Shown here: positions 61,042 through 64,000 of the stretch, in pieces
Position numbering within the stretch: the first letter of the stretch is position 1
How the letters are laid out: every line of letters starts with the position of its first letter
Source of the DNA: Granulosicoccus antarcticus IMCC3135
GTDB taxonomy: Bacteria; Pseudomonadota; Gammaproteobacteria; Granulosicoccales; Granulosicoccaceae
NCBI RefSeq assembly: GCF_002215215.1
Contig: NZ_CP018632.1
Coordinates: 124,501 to 188,500, forward strand
DNA: 64,000 nt
Reading direction: 5' to 3'
Position numbers and translations under genes: made by a program
The notes under the pieces: generated by a model
Told to the model about the DNA's origin: nothing
Database searches by the model: none
The model's input: the letters and a program-made list of their open reading frames with translations, nothing else

Positions 61042-62025
61042 GTGTCATTACTCGACGTACGCAATCTGTCTGTAGACTTCAAGACCGCCAATGGCCTGTT
61101 CCGCGCTGTAGATGGTGTGGATGTGCAGGTCGATGTGGGTGATGTGCTGGCCATTGTCGGTGAGTCCGGTAGTGGCAAGTCGGTATCCATGCTGGCGCTG
61201 ATGGGCTTGTTACCCTGGACCGCGAACATTCAGGCTGATGTCATGACCTTTGATGGAGTCAGCCTTGCTGGTGCCAGTGGTCGTCAGCGACGCTCGATTA
61301 TCGGCAAGGATGTGGCCATGATCTTTCAGGAGCCCATGTCCAGTCTCAACCCATGCTTCACGGTAGGCTTTCAGTTACGTGAGGCATTAAAGGCGCATTT
61401 GCCTCTGTCGCGTCGTGAGCGTCAGAAGCGGGCGATCGAACTGCTGGAGCAGGTCGGTTTGCCTGAGCCTGAGCGGCGCTTGAAAGCTTATCCGCATCAG
61501 TTATCCGGTGGCATGTGTCAGCGGGTCATGATTGCCATGGCGATTGCCTGCAAGCCTAAACTACTGATTGCCGATGAGCCGACCACCGCTCTGGATGTGA
61601 CCATTCAAGCGCAGATTCTGGAACTGTTGCTGGATTTGCAAAAAGATACCGGCATGGCATTGGTGCTGATTACGCATGACATGGGTGTGGTGGCAGAGAC
61701 CGCACAACGCGTCAGTGTGCAGTACGCCGGCCAGAAAGTGGAAGAGCAGGGTGTGCGTGAATTGTTTGCCAGTCCGCATCATCCCTATACTGATGCACTA
61801 CTGGCAGCTTTGCCGGAGCGTGCCACGACTCGTCAGCTGCCCAGCATCCCGGGTGTGGTGCCCGGCCAGTTTGACCGGCCGACAGGGTGTCTGTTTTCAC
61901 CTCGGTGTGCACATGCTGATGAAAAATGTCGTCAAGTCAAACCAGGTGTGGCACCACAGGCGTTGGGCTATGCCCGTTGTCATTATCCTCTGATACAGGG
62001 TATTCCCCAGCGAGAAGCGTCGTGA
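61042..62025 (+). CDS. dppD: Dipeptide-type ABC transporter ATP-binding protein (DppD-like)
   Basis: A 327-residue ATPase starting at GTG. Walker [19 protein letters not shown], signature [20 protein letters not shown], Walker [15 protein letters not shown], and H-loop [13 protein letters not shown]. The C-terminal oligopeptide-transporter extension has [20 protein letters not shown] with Cys residues typical of the iron-sulfur-binding tail. The stop overlaps the GTG of the next ATPase gene. Confidence 0.94.
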   Translation: MSLLDVRNLSVDFKTANGLFRAVDGVDVQVDVGDVLAIVGESGSGKSVSMLALMGLLPWTANIQADVMTFDGVSLAGASGRQRRSIIGKDVAMIFQEPMSSLNPCFTVGFQLREALKAHLPLSRRERQKRAIELLEQVGLPEPERRLKAYPHQLSGGMCQRVMIAMAIACKPKLLIADEPTTALDVTIQAQILELLLDLQKDTGMALVLITHDMGVVAETAQRVSVQYAGQKVEEQGVRELFASPHHPYTDALLAALPERATTRQLPSIPGVVPGQFDRPTGCLFSPRCAHADEKCRQVKPGVAPQALGYARCHYPLIQGIPQREAS

Positions 62026-63008
62026 GCGATAGCGTGAACAATCTGTTGATCGAGGCGCAAGGTCTCAGTCGCTTCTACGAGGTGTCCAACGGCTTTTTCG
62101 GTGGAAATGCAACCGTCAAAGCCCTGAGTAATGTCTCATTCACTCTAGAGGCGGGACGCACACTGGCCGTGGTTGGAGAGTCGGGTTGCGGCAAGTCCAC
62201 TCTGGCACGGGTTGTGACCATGATCGAGACGCCCACCGCAGGTGAGCTGACGCTGGATGGGCACCATATTCGCAGTGATGTTCCCTTGACAGAGCAGCAG
62301 CAAGCCGAGCTTCGCGCCTCTGTGCAGATTGTCTTTCAGGACCCTTTTGGCTCATTGAACCCCAGGCAGACGATAGGCCGGATACTGGAGGAGCCGGTGC
62401 TGATCAATCGACGGGATGTCACTAAGGCTCAACGTGAACAACAGGCTCGCGAAATGCTGAAGATGGTAGGTCTGCGTCCGGAGCATTACGATCGTTATCC
62501 GCATATGTTCTCTGGTGGTCAGCGACAGCGAATTGCGGTAGCGCGTGCCCTGATGCTGGAGCCGCGCATTCTGGTGCTGGATGAGCCGGTCTCCGCACTC
62601 GATTTATCCATCCAGTCGCAGATACTCAATCTGCTGGTTGAGTTGCAAGAGCGTCTGAATCTGGCCTATCTGTTCATCTCGCATGATCTGTCGGTGGTTC
62701 GACATATGGCCGATGATGTCATGGTGATGTATCTGGGCCGAGTGGTTGAGCGAGGTTCGGCTGCCGAGGTGTTCGAATCTCCCAGGCACCCCTATACACG
62801 CGCCTTGTTGTCAGCCACTCCGGTGGCCGATCCGACGCATGTGCAGACGCGTATTCGTCTGGAAGGCGAATTGCCGTCCCCGTTGAATCCGCCTGCCGGT
62901 TGCGCCTTCAATCCGCGTTGCTGGAAGGCCGAAGATAAATGCCGACAATCAGCCCCTGAACTGACAGAGGGTGAAGCACACGCCGTGGCGTGCTATTTTC
63001 CCTTGTAG
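62022..63008 (+). CDS. dppF: Dipeptide-type ABC transporter ATP-binding protein (DppF-like)
   Basis: A 328-residue ATPase. The GTG at 62022 (frame [20 protein letters not shown]) overlaps the previous stop by four bases and is preferred over a longer frame reaching far into dppD. Walker [21 protein letters not shown], signature [20 protein letters not shown], Walker [16 protein letters not shown]-loop [13 protein letters not shown], and the C-terminal [20 protein letters not shown]. It completes a DppBCDF-type permease. Confidence 0.94.
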   Translation: MSDSVNNLLIEAQGLSRFYEVSNGFFGGNATVKALSNVSFTLEAGRTLAVVGESGCGKSTLARVVTMIETPTAGELTLDGHHIRSDVPLTEQQQAELRASVQIVFQDPFGSLNPRQTIGRILEEPVLINRRDVTKAQREQQAREMLKMVGLRPEHYDRYPHMFSGGQRQRIAVARALMLEPRILVLDEPVSALDLSIQSQILNLLVELQERLNLAYLFISHDLSVVRHMADDVMVMYLGRVVERGSAAEVFESPRHPYTRALLSATPVADPTHVQTRIRLEGELPSPLNPPAGCAFNPRCWKAEDKCRQSAPELTEGEAHAVACYFPL

Positions 63009-63029
63009 TCATCGTTGGAGTATCGTCCC

Positions 63030-64000
63030 ATGAGTCCGCTTAAAATTCTGATTGCAGGTTTGGGCAACATGGGGCGCAGCCACGCCATTGCCTGTGCACG
63101 GCACCCCGGCTTCGAGGTAGTAGGCCTGGTCAATCGATCGCCAGTGGCAGATTTGCCCGAGTCACTGGCGTCCGTACCGATGCACAGCGATTACCACGCC
63201 GCGCTGGAGTCGGTTGAGTGTGATGTGGTCTCCATCAATACCTATTCGGATACCCATGCCGAATACGCCATTGCCGCTATGGAAAAGGGTCGGCATGTGT
63301 TTCTTGAAAAACCGATGGCCACCACCGTGGAAGATGCCCGACGAGTCGTCGCGGTTGCCAATCGTCTGGATCGCAAACTGGTCGTAGGTTACATTCTGCG
63401 CCACCACCCATCCTGGGTACGCCTTATTCAGGAGGCGCGGGATCTGGGTGGACCCTATGTGTTTCGTCTGAACCTGAATCAGCAATCCTCGGGGGCTACC
63501 TGGAAGACGCATCTGCAGTTGATGCAATCCACCTCACCATTGGTTGATTGTGGGGTGCACTATGTGGACGTCATGTGCCAGATCACCGATGCCCTGCCGG
63601 TTCAAGTCAATGGTATGGGGGTACGTTTAACTGAATCCATCGAGCCGGAAATGTATAACTACGGGCACTTTCAGGTGCGCTTTGATGATGGATCGGTAGG
63701 CTGGTATGAAGCCGGCTGGGGACCGATGATGTCAGAGACCGCTTTCTTTGTAAAAGACATCATCTCGCCCAATGGAGCAGTGTCTATCGTCATGGATGAC
63801 AATGTACGCTCGGATGATATTGATGCCCATACCCGTACCTCTCGCATTCGCCTGCATAGAGCTGAGTTGAATGAGGCGGGGGAGTTTTCCAAGCCGGATA
63901 CCTTGCTGGATATGCACGACGAGCCTGATCACCAGGGCTTGTGTGATAACGAGCAGGCCTTTCTGCATGACGCTATCGTCAACAATACAGATCTGACCCG
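63030..64000 (+). CDS. Gfo/Idh/MocA-family oxidoreductase (cut by window edge)
   Basis: At least 323 residues are visible before the right edge. The N-terminal Rossmann motif is ILIAGLGNMGRSHAIACARH, followed by NTYSDTHAEYAIAAMEKGRH and the family lysine motif FLEKPMATTVEDA. The dehydrogenase C-domain has GYILRHHPSWVRLIQEARDL and STSPLVDCGVHYVDVMCQI, with the catalytic-type Asp and His. Substrates of the family are sugars, inositol or related cyclic alcohols. It begins 21 bases after dppF and may be part of the same transcript, an unusual companion for a peptide transporter. Confidence 0.88.
   Translation, partial: MSPLKILIAGLGNMGRSHAIACARHPGFEVVGLVNRSPVADLPESLASVPMHSDYHAALESVECDVVSINTYSDTHAEYAIAAMEKGRHVFLEKPMATTVEDARRVVAVANRLDRKLVVGYILRHHPSWVRLIQEARDLGGPYVFRLNLNQQSSGATWKTHLQLMQSTSPLVDCGVHYVDVMCQITDALPVQVNGMGVRLTESIEPEMYNYGHFQVRFDDGSVGWYEAGWGPMMSETAFFVKDIISPNGAVSIVMDDNVRSDDIDAHTRTSRIRLHRAELNEAGEFSKPDTLLDMHDEPDHQGLCDNEQAFLHDAIVNNTDLT

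Noticed and set aside
61926-62021. Upstream extension of dppF into dppD
   Set aside because: The extension would overlap dppD by 100 bases and lacks family similarity; the GTG overlapping the dppD stop gives the normal N-terminus.
1-64000. tRNA, rRNA, CRISPR, insertion sequences, toxin-antitoxin or prophage genes
   Set aside because: None was recognised on either strand; the gaps between genes are short and contain only dyads, hairpins and promoters.

Overview
The window reads as chromosomal DNA of a free-living, probably marine or environmental gammaproteobacterium. Support comes from the conserved dsbA / cytochrome c4 / engB neighbourhood (also found in Pseudomonas), a NosP-NahK type nitric-oxide signalling pair, type IV pilus genes (pilU, pilY1) and abundant amino-acid, peptide and sugar-acid uptake and catabolism. 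Genus cannot be fixed from what is visible. Coding density is high. I saw no tRNA, rRNA, insertion sequence, prophage or CRISPR array.

Layout. 1-3.5 kb: tail of a LuxR-type response regulator, a hybrid histidine kinase and a FIST-domain sensor (NahK/NosP type), and a small unknown gene. 3.5-6.9 kb: a periplasmic OmpA-domain protein, trpS, and an asparaginase-II family gene overlapping trpS. 6.9-11.6 kb: a tightly coupled four-gene minus-strand operon (CelD-type acyltransferase, NodU/CmcH-type carbamoyltransferase, small four-helix membrane protein, exported caspase/legumain-like cysteine protease). This is the strongest candidate for an undescribed system. 11.7-13.7 kb: short-form pta and a divergent HTH plus periplasmic-binding-domain regulator. 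13.7-19.8 kb: an envelope redox unit (PepSY protein, cytochrome b561, TlpA-like thioredoxin, DUF4266 lipoprotein with a CxC tail, DUF3570 protein) diverging from a two-component system across a perfect 16-bp inverted repeat, followed by a convergent tungstate-binding-protein gene (tupA) without its transporter. 20.0-26.0 kb: a truncated AEC transporter remnant, an aldehyde dehydrogenase, puuA- and puuB-like putrescine genes and an IclR regulator.

26.0-31.7 kb: hisC with an overlapping outer-membrane-like protein, a metallophosphoesterase and a secreted unknown protein; then dsbA-like, cytochrome c4 and engB. 32.2-37.5 kb: a complete branched-chain-type ABC transporter whose binding protein carries a Tat signal. 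37.7-44.7 kb: an acidic lipoprotein plus DUF4331 protein, then pilU and pilY1. 45-53.5 kb: EamA and AEC transporters, then an idonate/gluconate catabolic set (gnd, 2-hydroxyacid dehydrogenase, idnO, idnD, gntK) with a divergent SMP-30 lactonase preceded by a LacI-type operator, and a GlcG-like gene. 53.6-55.9 kb: an AI-2E family protein with a repeat-bearing, poly-arginine tail and a Crp/Fnr regulator. 56.1-64 kb: a dipeptide-type ABC transporter enclosing an M24 peptidase gene, followed by a Gfo/Idh/MocA oxidoreductase running off the right edge.

The genes suggest a scavenger of putrescine, peptides, amino acids and sugar acids, with nitric-oxide sensing and pilus functions. Functional names rest on recognised motifs and domain architecture read by eye; no database search was run.
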